Shown here: positions 1 through 10,200 of the stretch, piece by piece
Position numbering within the stretch: position 1 is the first letter of the stretch
Layout: each line of letters opens with the position of its first letter
Position numbers and translations under genes: made by a program
The notes under the pieces: model-generated
What the model saw: only the letters and a program-made list of their open reading frames with translations
What the model was told of the DNA's origin: nothing
Databases searched by the model: none
From: Mycolicibacterium stellerae
GTDB taxonomy: Bacteria; Actinomycetota; Actinomycetes; Mycobacteriales; Mycobacteriaceae
Direction: 5' to 3'
Assembly: GCF_003719305.1 (NCBI RefSeq)
Contig: NZ_RARC01000008.1
Coordinates: 157,299 to 221,298 of the forward strand
DNA: 64,000 nucleotides

Positions 1-710
1 TGGATCACCACCTTGGGCGCACTGGCCACGATGTGCGGGATGACGAAATTCGGATGTCCCGCATAGGCTTTCGCGAACGCGCGCTGGTTGTCGGCCTCCA
101 AGCGGTAATCGAGCTCCATCTCGGTGCGCTCGATCAGCTCGTCGACCACACCCTGCACATCGGCGCCGGGGGACAGCTGCTTGAGCACCCTGACCATGCG
201 CTGCATGGTCTTCAGGTCGGCGCGCAGCGCCTCGTCGGCGCCCGGGTACTGGATCTTGACGGCGACCGCGCGGCCATCGGACCAGACCGCCTTGTGCACC
301 TGGCCGATGCTGGCCGACGCGACCGGGGTGTCTTCGAACGACGAGAACCGCTCGCGCCACTTAGTTCCCAGCTGGCCGTCGAGCACGCGGTGAACCTTGG
401 CTGCGGGCAGCGGCGGGGCTTCCCGCTGCAGCTTGGTCAGCGCCTCGCGGTAGGGCTTGCCGTACTGCTCGGGGATCGCGGCCTCCATGACCGACAGCGC
501 CTGGCCGACCTTCATCGCGCCGCCCTTGAGCTCGCCGAGAACGGTGAACAGTTGCTGAGCCGCCTTGTCCATCAGCTCGGCGTTGACCTCGTCGCGGGAC
601 TTGCCGGTCAGCCGCTTGCCGATTCCGAGCGCCGCGCGTCCCGCCATACCGGCCCCGAGACCGGCGAGCTTGGCGTTGCGCGCTGCCCCGCCGCGTTTGA
701 TGTCGCTCAC
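1..710 (-). CDS. ABC1/UbiB-family atypical kinase (Rv3197-like), 3' end beyond window
   Basis: Partial: 236 codons from a GTG start run off the left edge. The protein opens VSDIKRGGAARNAKLAGL and carries the family's KxGQ segment (ELKGGAMKVGQALS, about residues 50-63), a nucleotide-loop-like SIGQVHKA and the VAVKIQYPG lysine strand. ABC1/AarF/UbiB proteins are protein-kinase-like ATPases linked to quinone or lipid metabolism; the substrate of this actinobacterial branch is not known to me. The GTG lies 7 nt after the stop of the upstream gene, so the two are probably co-transcribed. The position next to the cyclodehydratase-like and DUF2342 genes matches the Rv3197-Rv3195 order. Family is confident, exact role is not. 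Confidence 0.88.
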   Translation of the reverse strand, partial: MSDIKRGGAARNAKLAGLGAGMAGRAALGIGKRLTGKSRDEVNAELMDKAAQQLFTVLGELKGGAMKVGQALSVMEAAIPEQYGKPYREALTKLQREAPPLPAAKVHRVLDGQLGTKWRERFSSFEDTPVASASIGQVHKAVWSDGRAVAVKIQYPGADEALRADLKTMQRMVRVLKQLSPGADVQGVVDELIERTEMELDYRLEADNQRAFAKAYAGHPNFVIPHIVASAPKVVI

Positions 711-717
711 CCGTCCA

Positions 718-1581
718 TCATCCATGACCGGCGGAGCACTGAGTGCACCGCGGATGCCGCATCCACCTGCGCGCCATGGTCGAGCCGGTGCTGACGTCGA
801 ACTCCAGTGTGGTGTCCAGTGTCGACGGCGGATGCGGTGCGCGATCGATGTCGGTGATGCGTACGCCACCGCGCACCGCCGCGATGACGCGATCGATCTG
901 GTTGAGCGCCAGCGCCGCGGTGGCCAGCACGGTTGCCCGGTCGGCGTTGCCGACGGTGTCGCGGAGCTGCGCTGCGACGGCTGGCCAGCCGGCATCCCGG
1001 TCGCTGCGATGCAGATCCGCGCACCTCAGACAGCTGGTCACGGTTGGCACCACAAGCGGCCCGACCAGACCGGCGCCGTCGCGCACCCGCACCGCCAGGT
1101 GCGGGATCCGGGCGGCGTGCAGTTCCCGCAGCATCCGTGGATCGGCGACCAGTGAATCCGACAGCACGACAAGGTCGGTGGTCTCTGCGGTGACGGCGGC
1201 GTGCGGCTGGTTGCTGTTCTTGATCCGGGCGCCCGAACAGCGCAGCGCACTGGTCAGCAGGTCCGACAGCGGACCGCGGCCGTGAATCCGGATCGACGCC
1301 GAGCGGGTGGCTGGCCGCGGCATCGCCTTCACCACTCCCGCGTCGACCAGTCCGGCGACGAGGTCGGCGATCGTGGTCGCGTCGACACCGCCGGCGGCGG
1401 CCTGGACATCGGCAAGGGTGGCGCCGGATTGCAGCGCTCGCAGCAGGTGGGCGAGCGCCGCGGTGGTCATCCCGGATGGCGGCCGAACCAGCAGCGCGCG
1501 CCGTGGATCCCAGCCCACCTGGACCACCCCGTCGGGCCGGGACAACACGGGCGTGGCCGGATTGAGGCCATAGCGCGTCAT
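718..1581 (-). CDS. TOMM leader-binding/cyclodehydratase-like protein (Rv3196-like)
   Basis: 287 aa from the ATG of MTRYGLNPATPVLSRPDG; the frame stays open upstream, but that extension is arginine-rich and overlaps the DUF2342 gene, so I reject it. The C-terminal half has two CxxC pairs (SCLRCADLHRS and PRCTQCSAGHG at the extreme C-terminus), the zinc-tetrad pattern of ThiF/E1-like cyclodehydratase components that bind leader peptides of thiazole/oxazole-modified microcins. No glycine-rich nucleotide loop typical of active E1 enzymes is obvious, and no YcaO or precursor gene is visible nearby, so function in peptide modification is inference only. It lies between the DUF2342 gene and the ABC1 kinase on the same strand. 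Confidence 0.78.
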   Translation of the reverse strand: MTRYGLNPATPVLSRPDGVVQVGWDPRRALLVRPPSGMTTAALAHLLRALQSGATLADVQAAAGGVDATTIADLVAGLVDAGVVKAMPRPATRSASIRIHGRGPLSDLLTSALRCSGARIKNSNQPHAAVTAETTDLVVLSDSLVADPRMLRELHAARIPHLAVRVRDGAGLVGPLVVPTVTSCLRCADLHRSDRDAGWPAVAAQLRDTVGNADRATVLATAALALNQIDRVIAAVRGGVRITDIDRAPHPPSTLDTTLEFDVSTGSTMARRWMRHPRCTQCSAGHG

Positions 1582-1637
1582 GGACCGACTCTGCCACGCC
1601 GGCCATCCTCGCCAGGAGTTATCCACAGGCAGGCGGA

Positions 1638-3008
1638 TCAGCCCTTCTTGTCGCCCTCGCCATTGTCGTCCTCGTGTCCCTTGTCGAGGTCGGCGATGGC
1701 CTCCTCGAAGCCGCTGGTGTCGCCACCGATGATGCGGTCGATGAACCCGGCGGGCTCGTCGAGGTCGCTCGACGACGGCAACAGGTCGGGGTGCTGCCAC
1801 ACGGCGTCGCGCCCGTCGATACCGGCGGCTTCCGTCAACTTCTCCCACAGCGCCGCGGCCTCCCGCAGCTTGCGAGGGCGTAGTTCGAGGCCGACGAGCG
1901 TCGCGAACGTCTGCTCGGCCGGACCACCGGTGGCCCGCCGCCTGCGCAGCGTCTCGCTCAGCGCGGAGGCGCCGGGGATCCGTTCGCCAAGCGCGTCGTT
2001 CACCACGGTCTGCACCCAGCCCTCGATCAGCGCCAGCAGCGTCTCCAGCCGTTCCAGCGCGGCGGTCTGCTCTGGGGTGGCCTTCGGCTCGAAGATGCCC
2101 TGGTTGAGTAGTTGCTCCATTTGCGACGGGTCGGTCAACGACGCGGGGTTGAATCCGGCCGCGAACTCTTCGATGCCGCTCATGTCGATCTTCATGCCCT
2201 TGGCGAACGCTTCAACGGCGTTCATCAATTGGCTGGCCAGCCATGGCACATGGCTGAACAAACGATGGTGGGCGGCTTCCCGCGCCGCCAGGAACGTCAT
2301 GATCTCGCTGCGCGGTTGCTCGAGGCCTTCGGACAACGACTCGATGGCATCGGGCATCAACGCGGCGACACCCTTGGGGCCTAGCGGCAGACCAATGTCG
2401 GTGGAGGTGAGGACTTCGCTGCTGAGCTTGCCAAGCGCCTGGCCGAGCTGCGAGCCGAACGCCATGCCACCCATCTGCGTCATCATCGAAAGCAGTGGGC
2501 CGGCCATCGCCCTGGCCTCTTCAGGCAGCGCCGACGCCCACACCGTCGAAATCTGTTCTGCCACCGGGTCACACAGCCGTTTCCAGGTGTCCAGAGTGTT
2601 GTCGATCCAGTCGTTGGGTGTCCAGGCGACGGCCTTGGTGGTGCCTGCGGGTAGCGCCGTCACCCCGTCCAGCCAGGTCTCGGCAAGGCGCACGGCGTCG
2701 CCAATCGCCGCGTTCGTCTTCTCCGGGATGGGGGCGGTGAAACCGATCGAGCTGGACGCCAGCTGCCGGGCGAGGTCGTAGTTCACCGGGCCGGACTGCT
2801 GGCCGCCGGCCATCACGTTGCCCGCGCCGCTGAACATATCGCCGAGGCGGCTGAAGATCTGACCGAGTTGGGACATGTCGAATTCACCGCCACCGAAGCC
2901 GAACGGGTCGTTTCCGGAGCCCGAGCCGGACCCCGAATCGGGATCCTTCTTGCGCTTGTCGCGCTCAGGGTCATCTCCGGGCGAAAAGCCGAAGGGCAGG
3001 TCAGACAT
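1638..3008 (-). CDS. DUF2342 zincin-like protein (Rv3195-like)
   Basis: 456 aa. The start MSDLPFGFSPGDDPERDKRK is preferred over an ATG seven codons upstream because GGGGAC lies just before it and the MxDLPFGF opening looks like the true N-terminus. The first 65 residues are charged and glycine/serine rich, then a helical domain follows with EIMTFLAAREAAHHRLFSHVPWL and EGWVQTVVNDALGERIPG. The family is annotated as a zinc-dependent metalloprotease-like (zincin) hydrolase, but I see no classical HExxH; the H-rich AREAAHHRLF segment is the best metal-site candidate. The gene is divergent from the PDZ protease across about 90 bp. Enzymatic activity is unproven. Confidence 0.85.
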   Translation of the reverse strand: MSDLPFGFSPGDDPERDKRKKDPDSGSGSGSGNDPFGFGGGEFDMSQLGQIFSRLGDMFSGAGNVMAGGQQSGPVNYDLARQLASSSIGFTAPIPEKTNAAIGDAVRLAETWLDGVTALPAGTTKAVAWTPNDWIDNTLDTWKRLCDPVAEQISTVWASALPEEARAMAGPLLSMMTQMGGMAFGSQLGQALGKLSSEVLTSTDIGLPLGPKGVAALMPDAIESLSEGLEQPRSEIMTFLAAREAAHHRLFSHVPWLASQLMNAVEAFAKGMKIDMSGIEEFAAGFNPASLTDPSQMEQLLNQGIFEPKATPEQTAALERLETLLALIEGWVQTVVNDALGERIPGASALSETLRRRRATGGPAEQTFATLVGLELRPRKLREAAALWEKLTEAAGIDGRDAVWQHPDLLPSSSDLDEPAGFIDRIIGGDTSGFEEAIADLDKGHEDDNGEGDKKG

Positions 3009-3088
3009 GTCCCCAACGGTACTCACCATGGCCGCGTCGTGCGGCGCACACCGTCACGCTCTGAGTGAACCGCACTCGGCGGGCCGTC

Positions 3089-3094
3089 TAATGT
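3089..3094 (+). promoter_or_regulatory. -10 element for a leaderless transcript
   Basis: TAATGT ends 7 nt before the GTG start at 3102, matching the mycobacterial TANNNT -10 consensus and the usual distance to a start site that coincides with the start codon. No Shine-Dalgarno sequence precedes this GTG. Prediction only; no clear -35 is visible. Confidence 0.5.
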
Positions 3095-3101
3095 TGCTGG
3101 C

Positions 3102-4124
3102 GTGAACAGGCGGATTTCTACGCTGTTGGTGGCCGTGGCGCCGATCGTCGCCTTCGGCGTGCTGCTGGCGTTGGTGACGGTGCCCTACGTCTCACTGGGC
3201 CCCGGCCCGACGTTCGACACCCTCGGCGAGGTCGAGGGCAAAGAGGTCGTCGACATCGAGGGCACCGATGTGCACCCGACGACCGGGCACCTGAACATGA
3301 CCACGGTGTCTCAGCGCGACAACCTCACGCTCGGGCAGGCGCTGACGTTGTGGATGTCGGGTCGTGAGCAGTTGGTTCCGCGCGACCTGGTCTACCCGCC
3401 CGATAAATCCAAGGACGAGATCGATGAGGCCAACAACCAGGATTTCAAGCGGTCGGAGGACAGCGCCGCATACGCCGCGCTTGGCTACCTGAAATACGCG
3501 CCCGCAGTCACCGTCGAGACGGTCAGCAAGGACGGGGCATCGGCGGACAAGCTCAAAGAAGGCGACGCGATAGACGGCGTGAACGGAACCCGGGTCACCG
3601 ATTTGGAGCAGTTTCAGTCGCTGATGGGAAAGACGAAGCCGGGCGACGAGGTGGTGCTCGACTTCCGCAGGAAGAACGCGCCACCCGGGGTGACGACGGT
3701 CAAGCTGGGTTCGGCACCGGATAAGGAGCAGGGCGTGCTTGGCATCGGTGTTGTCGAGGCCCCGTGGGCGCCGTTCACCATCGAGTTCAACCTGGCCAAC
3801 GTCGGGGGCCCGTCGGCGGGCCTGGTGTTCAGCCTGGCCGTGATCGACAAGCTGACCACCGGCGAATTGAGCGGCTCGAGGTTCGTCGCAGGCACCGGCA
3901 CCATCAACGCCGACGGCAAGGTGGGCTCCATCGGCGGCATCACTCACAAGATTCTGGCCGCTCACGAGGCCGGTGCGACGGTGTTCCTGGTCCCCGCCGA
4001 CAACTGCGAAGAGGCCAAGTCGGCGCACGAAGATGGCATCGATCTGGTCAGGGTCGAGAAACTCGGCGATGCGGTCGACGCGCTCAAGGCGCTTTCTGCC
4101 GGTGGCGAAGCCCCACGATGTTGA
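3102..4124 (+). CDS. Membrane-anchored PDZ/Lon-like serine protease (YlbL type, Rv3194c-like)
   Basis: 340 aa from GTG. One N-terminal membrane segment (about residues 8-30, LLVAVAPIVAFGVLLALVTV) anchors it with the rest outside. A PDZ domain lies around residues 125-205 (VTVETVSKDGASADKLKEGD). The C-terminal Lon-type domain has the Ser-Lys dyad: Ser238 in GGPSAGLVFSLAVID and Lys273 in ADGKVGSIGG. The architecture matches YlbL/Rv3194c proteins, thought to process envelope or exported substrates; the substrate here is unknown. The UPF0182 gene follows 78 bp downstream in the same direction, an arrangement seen widely in actinobacteria. Confidence 0.92.
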   Translation: MNRRISTLLVAVAPIVAFGVLLALVTVPYVSLGPGPTFDTLGEVEGKEVVDIEGTDVHPTTGHLNMTTVSQRDNLTLGQALTLWMSGREQLVPRDLVYPPDKSKDEIDEANNQDFKRSEDSAAYAALGYLKYAPAVTVETVSKDGASADKLKEGDAIDGVNGTRVTDLEQFQSLMGKTKPGDEVVLDFRRKNAPPGVTTVKLGSAPDKEQGVLGIGVVEAPWAPFTIEFNLANVGGPSAGLVFSLAVIDKLTTGELSGSRFVAGTGTINADGKVGSIGGITHKILAAHEAGATVFLVPADNCEEAKSAHEDGIDLVRVEKLGDAVDALKALSAGGEAPRC

Positions 4125-4202
4125 TCGGGCCGCGGGAAACCGATGCGTAGAGTTGTGGCACCTCATACAAGACGTGCATGGGCAAAGACCGGGAGTTGAC
4201 GA

Positions 4203-7200
4203 GTGGGTATGCGGCCCGCGGCCAAGATGCCGAAGCTGACGCGACGTAGCCGAATTCTGATCACGGTCGCCCTGGCGGTCGTTTTACTGCTGCTGATCGG
4301 GCCACGGCTCGTCGACGCCTATGTCGACTGGTTGTGGTTCGGCGAGCTGGGCTATCGCTCGGTCTTCACCACGCAGTTGCTCACCAAGCTCGTCGTCTTC
4401 CTTGTGGTGTGGGCGTTGGTCGGATCTATCGTCTTCGCGGCGCTGGCGCTGGCGTACCGCACGCGCCCGGTGTTCGTCCCGACCGCCGGGCCCAACGACC
4501 CGGTGGCGCGGTATCGCACGGCGGTGATGTCGCGACTGAAGCTGGTCGGTATCGGCGTCCCGGCGGTCATCGGTTTCTTCGCAGGCATCGTGGCCCAGAC
4601 CTACTGGGAGCGGATCCAGCTGTTCCTGCATGGCGGCGACTTCGGTATCAAGGATCCGCAGTTCGGCATGGATCTGGGCTTCTATGCCTTCCAACTGCCC
4701 TTCTATCAGATGGTGCTTGGCTATCTGTTCGTTGCGGTCTTCCTGGCGTTGATCGCCAACCTGTTGGGCCACTATCTGTTCGGCGGTATCCGGCTCTCCG
4801 GCAGGACCGGCGCGCTGAGCCGGTCTGCCCGCATCCAGTTGATCAGCCTGGTCGGAACCTTGGTGCTGCTCAAGGCGATCGCGTACTGGTTCGATCGCTA
4901 TGCGCTGTTGTCGAACACCCGCAGCGGTAAGCCATTCACCGGCGCGGGCTACACCGACATCAACGCGGTGCTGCCCGCCAAACTCATCCTGCTGGCGATC
5001 GCGCTGATCTGCGCGGTGGCGGTGTTTTCCGCGATTGTGCTGCGCGACTTGCGGATTCCCGCGATCGGCGTCGTGCTGTTGCTGTTGTCGTCGTTGGTGG
5101 TCGGCGCGGGCTGGCCGCTGGTGGTCGAGCAGATCAGCGTCAAACCCAATGCGGCACAGAAGGAAAGCGAGTACATCAGCCGTAGCATCACGTCGACAAG
5201 GGACGCCTACGGCTTGACCGACAAGACGGTCACCTATCGGGACTACCCGGGCAACGCACCGGCCACCGCCCAGCAGGTGGCGGCCGACCGTGCGACGACG
5301 TCGAACATCCGGCTGTTGGACCCCACGATCGTCAGCCCCGCGTTCACGCAGTTCCAGCAGAGCAAGAACTTCTATTACTTCCCCGATCAGCTGTCCATCG
5401 ACCGCTACAACGGTCCCGACGGGAATCTGCGCGACTATGTCGTCGCCGCGCGTGAACTCAACCCCGACCGGCTGATCGACAACCAGCGTGACTGGATCAA
5501 CCGGCATTTCGTGTACACCCACGGCAACGGCTTCATCGCGTCGCCCGCCAACACGGTTCGTGGCGTCGCCAACGACCCCAACCAGAACGGCGGCTACCCG
5601 GAGTTCCTGGCAAGTGTCGTCGGCGCCAACGGCAGCGTCGTCTCGCCTGGGCCCGCGCCTCTGGAGCAGCCGCGCGTCTACTTCGGGCCGGTCATCGCGG
5701 GCACGCCCGACGACTACGCCATCGTCGGAAAGAGCGGCAACGACCGCGAGTACGACTACGAGACCAACACCGAGACGAAGAACTACACCTACAGCGGCAA
5801 GGGTGGCGTGCCGATCGGCAACTGGCTGAACCGCGCCGTGTTCGCCGCGAAGTTCTCCGAACGAAAGCTGGTGTTCCCCAGTCCGATCGGGCCGGACAGC
5901 AAGATCCTGTTCAATCGCGATCCGTCCGAGCGGGTGAAGGCGGTCGCGCCGTGGCTGACCACAGACACCAGCATGTACCCGGCCATCGTCAACAAGCGGA
6001 TGGTCTGGATCGTCGACGGCTACACGACTTTGGACAACTACCCGTACTCGGAGCTGACGTCGTTGTCGAGCGTCACCACCGATTCCACCGAAGTGGCGTT
6101 CAACCGGCTCGCGCCCGACAAACAGGTCTCCTACATTCGCAACTCGGTCAAGGCCACCGTCGATGCCTACGACGGTACGGTGACGTTGTACGCACAGGAC
6201 GAACAGGATCCGGTGCTGCAGGCGTGGATGAAGATCTTTCCCGGCGTGGTCCACCCGAAGAGTGACATAACCCCCGAATTACAGGAGCACCTGCGCTATC
6301 CCGAGGACCTGTTCAAGGTGCAGCGCGCGCTGCTGGCCAAGTATCACGTCAACGATCCGGTTACGTTCTTCTCGACATCGGACTTCTGGAACGTGCCGCA
6401 GGATCCGAACCCGACGGCCAGCAGTTACCAGCCGCCGTACTACATCGTCGCGAAAGATCTTGCGAAGAACGACAAATCGGCCTCGTTTCAATTGACCAGC
6501 GCGATGAACCGCTTCCAGCGTGACTTCCTCGCCGCCTACATCAGCGCGAGCTCGGATCCGGACACCTACGGAAAGATCACGGTGTTGACGATCCCGGGTC
6601 AGGTGAACGGCCCGAAGTTGGCGTTCAACGCGATCAGTACCGATACCGCGGTCAGCCAGGACCTCGGCGTCATCGGCCGCGACAACCAGAACCGGATCCG
6701 CTGGGGCAACCTGTTGACGCTGCCGGTGGCCGACGGCGGGTTGCTCTACGTTGCGCCGGTGTACGCCTCACCCGGCGCCAGCGACGCGGCGTCGTCCTAT
6801 CCGCGGTTGATCCGTGTCGCGATGATGTATGAGGACAGGGTCGGCTACGGGCCGACGGTGCGTGACGCGCTCACCGAGTTGTTCGGGGCTGGCGCCGATG
6901 CCACCGCAACCGGTCCAGCGCCGGCGAACCCACCGGGCGGCCGACCTGCCGCCGCACCCCAATCGGATGGTCAGCCTGCCGCCCAACCGGGTAACCAGCA
7001 GGCCACGCCACCGGAGGTGCCAACGCCCGTCGCGGCGGTGCCGAGGCCGGGTGGACCGACCCAGCTGTCGCCTGGCAAAGCCGCGGCCCTGCAGGACGTA
7101 CAGTCGGCTCTGGGTGCGCTGCGAACCGCACAGCAAAGCGGTGATTTCGGCGAATTCGGCACTGCGTTGCAGCGCTTAGATGACGCGATGAAGAGGTACG

Positions 7201-7214
7201 ACACGACGAAGTAA
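4203..7214 (+). CDS. UPF0182 family large membrane protein (Rv3193c-like)
   Basis: 1003 aa. About seven hydrophobic segments fill the first ~330 residues (for example [20 protein letters not shown] and [20 protein letters not shown]), followed by a long extracytoplasmic region rich in Tyr and Asn with repeated [18 protein letters not shown]-type text, and a proline/alanine-rich tail ending in a short helix ([20 protein letters not shown]). The GTG start is chosen because GGGAG lies 8 nt upstream; an ATG two codons later is the alternative. Length and order after the PDZ protease match Rv3193c. The molecular function of UPF0182 proteins is unknown to me. Confidence 0.92.
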   Translation: MGMRPAAKMPKLTRRSRILITVALAVVLLLLIGPRLVDAYVDWLWFGELGYRSVFTTQLLTKLVVFLVVWALVGSIVFAALALAYRTRPVFVPTAGPNDPVARYRTAVMSRLKLVGIGVPAVIGFFAGIVAQTYWERIQLFLHGGDFGIKDPQFGMDLGFYAFQLPFYQMVLGYLFVAVFLALIANLLGHYLFGGIRLSGRTGALSRSARIQLISLVGTLVLLKAIAYWFDRYALLSNTRSGKPFTGAGYTDINAVLPAKLILLAIALICAVAVFSAIVLRDLRIPAIGVVLLLLSSLVVGAGWPLVVEQISVKPNAAQKESEYISRSITSTRDAYGLTDKTVTYRDYPGNAPATAQQVAADRATTSNIRLLDPTIVSPAFTQFQQSKNFYYFPDQLSIDRYNGPDGNLRDYVVAARELNPDRLIDNQRDWINRHFVYTHGNGFIASPANTVRGVANDPNQNGGYPEFLASVVGANGSVVSPGPAPLEQPRVYFGPVIAGTPDDYAIVGKSGNDREYDYETNTETKNYTYSGKGGVPIGNWLNRAVFAAKFSERKLVFPSPIGPDSKILFNRDPSERVKAVAPWLTTDTSMYPAIVNKRMVWIVDGYTTLDNYPYSELTSLSSVTTDSTEVAFNRLAPDKQVSYIRNSVKATVDAYDGTVTLYAQDEQDPVLQAWMKIFPGVVHPKSDITPELQEHLRYPEDLFKVQRALLAKYHVNDPVTFFSTSDFWNVPQDPNPTASSYQPPYYIVAKDLAKNDKSASFQLTSAMNRFQRDFLAAYISASSDPDTYGKITVLTIPGQVNGPKLAFNAISTDTAVSQDLGVIGRDNQNRIRWGNLLTLPVADGGLLYVAPVYASPGASDAASSYPRLIRVAMMYEDRVGYGPTVRDALTELFGAGADATATGPAPANPPGGRPAAAPQSDGQPAAQPGNQQATPPEVPTPVAAVPRPGGPTQLSPGKAAALQDVQSALGALRTAQQSGDFGEFGTALQRLDDAMKRYDTTK

Positions 7215-7281
7215 CGCGTTCGGCGTTTGCTACCAACCGAAATTCAGGGCAAAATCGGATATCGGCCTTTTTCATCTTTCC

Positions 7282-10200
7282 ATGAGTCAATGGGCGCGAG
7301 CCGCATCCCGTCGGTTCGCGCGGTTGGGCCCTATCGGCCGGATCGCGGCGGCGGTCTTCTTCGGGGCCTCGGCGGTGATGGTCGTTTGGGCAGTGTTTTC
7401 GTGGGAGGACAACTACCCGACCAAGTCGCTGGATGAAATCGCCTATCTGGTGTACCTCGTCTTGGCGGTGGCCTGTGCCGCCTACGCCGCCCGTTCCGCC
7501 GAGGGGCGCCGTCGGTACGGCTGGGTGGCCCTCATAGTCGCACTCTCGGCGTGGCTCATCGGCTTGGTCGTCCGGATGTTCGAAGAGGTCCGGGGCGACG
7601 GCGAGTCGTGGCATCCGTCGCTGACACAGGGCTTTCTGGTCGTGTTTCCGGTGGCGGCCTATGCATGCCTGCTGCTGATGGGCGATCTCGACAAGGCCCC
7701 ACGCAGGCGATTGATACTCGACAGCGTCATCATGGCGACGTCGTTGTTCGTCGTCTCGTGGGTGTGTGTACTCAGGAAACTGTCCGATGGTGGTGGCGCG
7801 CCAGGCTTGACCGTCCTGCACATCACGGTCGACGTGATCCTGCTGACGACCGCGATCGTGGTGTGGTCACGGCCGCTTGCCCGGGTGAGCGTCACCGTCC
7901 TGGCGGCGGGGATGGCAACGATCCAATTGGCGGACATCGCCAGTGTCTACCTGGCCGGGGTAGGGGGCTACCACGACGGCGGCCTCGTCGATGTCGTCCG
8001 TGCGGCGGGGTTCGGCATGCTGGGCTTCGCGGCGTTGTTCAGCATCGACGAACAGCCCGCTCAGCCGTCGGCGATGGACTTGCAGTCCGGCGTCCGGGTG
8101 TGGTTGCCGTATCTGCCGCTGTTGGCGGCCGGGATCGCCGGTGTCAGTTTCGAACTCTCTCACCGCGACCACCGGCAGCTGTTCATCGCCGAGGCGATTC
8201 TGGTGACGGCGGTGCTCATCCGTCAGCTGTTCGTGCTCACAGAGAACCAGCGTCTTCTCGCCGAGGTAGCCCGCGAGGCGTTTCACGACAACCTGACCGG
8301 TCTCGCGAACCGCGCGAATTTCCTCGACAAGCTGGACGGTGCGATCGCTCGGCGGCGCCGAAGCGGCGAACCTGTCGCCGTGTTGTGTCTCGATCTCGAC
8401 AACTTCAAGGCCGTCAACGATGCGCTGGGCCATCCAGCGGGCGACGAGTTGCTGATCCGGGTTGCGGGGCGTCTGACGAGCGTGCTCGGTGAGACGTGGA
8501 CGATCGCGCGTCTCGGGGGTGACGAATTCGCAGCGATCCACGAGGGGCACACCGACGCGTTGGCGGCGGCCAACCGCGTGCTCGACGCGTGCCGCACTCC
8601 GATCATCCTCGGCGGCGTCCCGCAGACTGTTCGGCCGAGCATCGGGCTGACGGTGGCCGCCGCCAATTCGGTACAGACCTCCGACGACCTCCTGCTGAAC
8701 GCCGACCTGGCGATGTACGCGGCCAAACGGGACGGTGGCGGGTGTGTGCGAAGCTTCGTGCCCGATCTTCCGGCCCCGTGGGAACTTCAGGAGCGCACAG
8801 CAGAGCCTGTCGAACGATGGGATGGGGTTCCACTGACCGGTGGCGGGGCGGCTCCGGGCGATGGACACAGGGCGGGCAAGGAACCGTCTGGAGGCGGCGG
8901 ATGGCCGTCACCCGGGATGTGCGTGGCCCTCGGCGTGCTGGCGCTCGGCGTCGCGGTCTTCACGGCGTCGACTCTTTTACGCGACCATGCCGGGCGCATC
9001 ACGGCGTTCGACAGTGTCATGTATCCGGCGCTGAACATCTCGGCGGCGGCGTTTGTTTTGCTTCGTGCGTACCAGGTCCGCACCGAGCGTTGGCCGTGGC
9101 TGTTCATCGGAGCGGGCATGGCGTGTTCCGCCGCAGGCGACGTGGTGTACGCCGCTTGGGTGCCCGAGGGTCAGATATTGTCTGCGGCAGACCCGCTATA
9201 CCTTGCCTTTTATCCGTTGGTCTACGCCGGAATTGTCCTGCTGATGCGCGACCGGCTCACTCGCGTCCCGACCGCGTTCCGGTTGGACGCGTTGATCTGC
9301 GGGCTGACGCTCGGAGCGGTTTCCGCGGCGGTCGCGACCGGTCCGATCAATGCGGCATTGCAGGGTGAGCCGGCGGCAGTGTTCGTCGGGCTCGCCTATC
9401 CCGTTGGTGACTTGTTGTTGTTGGCACTGACCGCGGGAATGCTTCCGATTCTCGGCTGGCGTGCCGAACTTCGATGGGGCCTTCTCGTCGCCGGTTTCAT
9501 GGCGTTTGCGATCGCCGACACCATCTACCTCTTTCAGGCGTCGGCAGGCACGTATTTGGAGGGCACATGGGTCGATGCCTGCTGGCTGATCGCCGCATTG
9601 CTTATCGCCGTTTCCAGTTGGCTTTCGTCCTCGGGTGCCAGCCCTCGTCCGAAACCCGGTCTGGCGGCCTATGTTCCGGCCGTCCTGTGCGGTGGAATCG
9701 CACTGGTCATGGCCGTGCTGGCCAACCAGAGCCGAGTCGCGGTGACGCTGGCGGCGCTGACCCTGATCGCGGTCGCCTGGCGATTCGCGGTCACGTTCCG
9801 CGATGTCAGCGCGACGGCGGAGGCGCATCGGCAGGCGATGACTGACGAGTTGACGGGGCTGCCCAACCGCAGGTCGCTGGCCACGACGTTGACGGCCGTC
9901 TCCGTCGACGAGTCGTCGGGGGTGTTCCGGACACGGTCGAGCCGCGCGCTGCTTCTGCTCGACATCGACCAGTTCAGGGAGATCAACTATTTCGCAGGTC
10001 GACATGTCGGCGACCAGCTGCTCATTCGCATCGCGGAGCGACTGTCCCGATCCGTCCGGTCCGGTGACGTGATCGCCCGAACGGGTGGTGACGAGTTCGC
10101 CATCCTGTTCGCCGACAGCCTCGACGTCACCACTGCGCGGGCGCGGGCGGGCGCGATGCTCGAGGAGTTGCGTGCTCCGTTCGAGCTCGATCCGATCACC

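Noticed and set aside
1201..2781. 526-codon plus-strand frame
   Set aside because: Antisense to the cyclodehydratase-like and DUF2342 genes; Ser/Ala-rich and without domains.
4284..6254. 656-codon open frame on the minus strand inside the UPF0182 gene
   Set aside because: Antisense shadow of a well-supported gene; composition is Asp/Arg/Val/Gln-rich with no domain, as expected from high-GC third-position bias.
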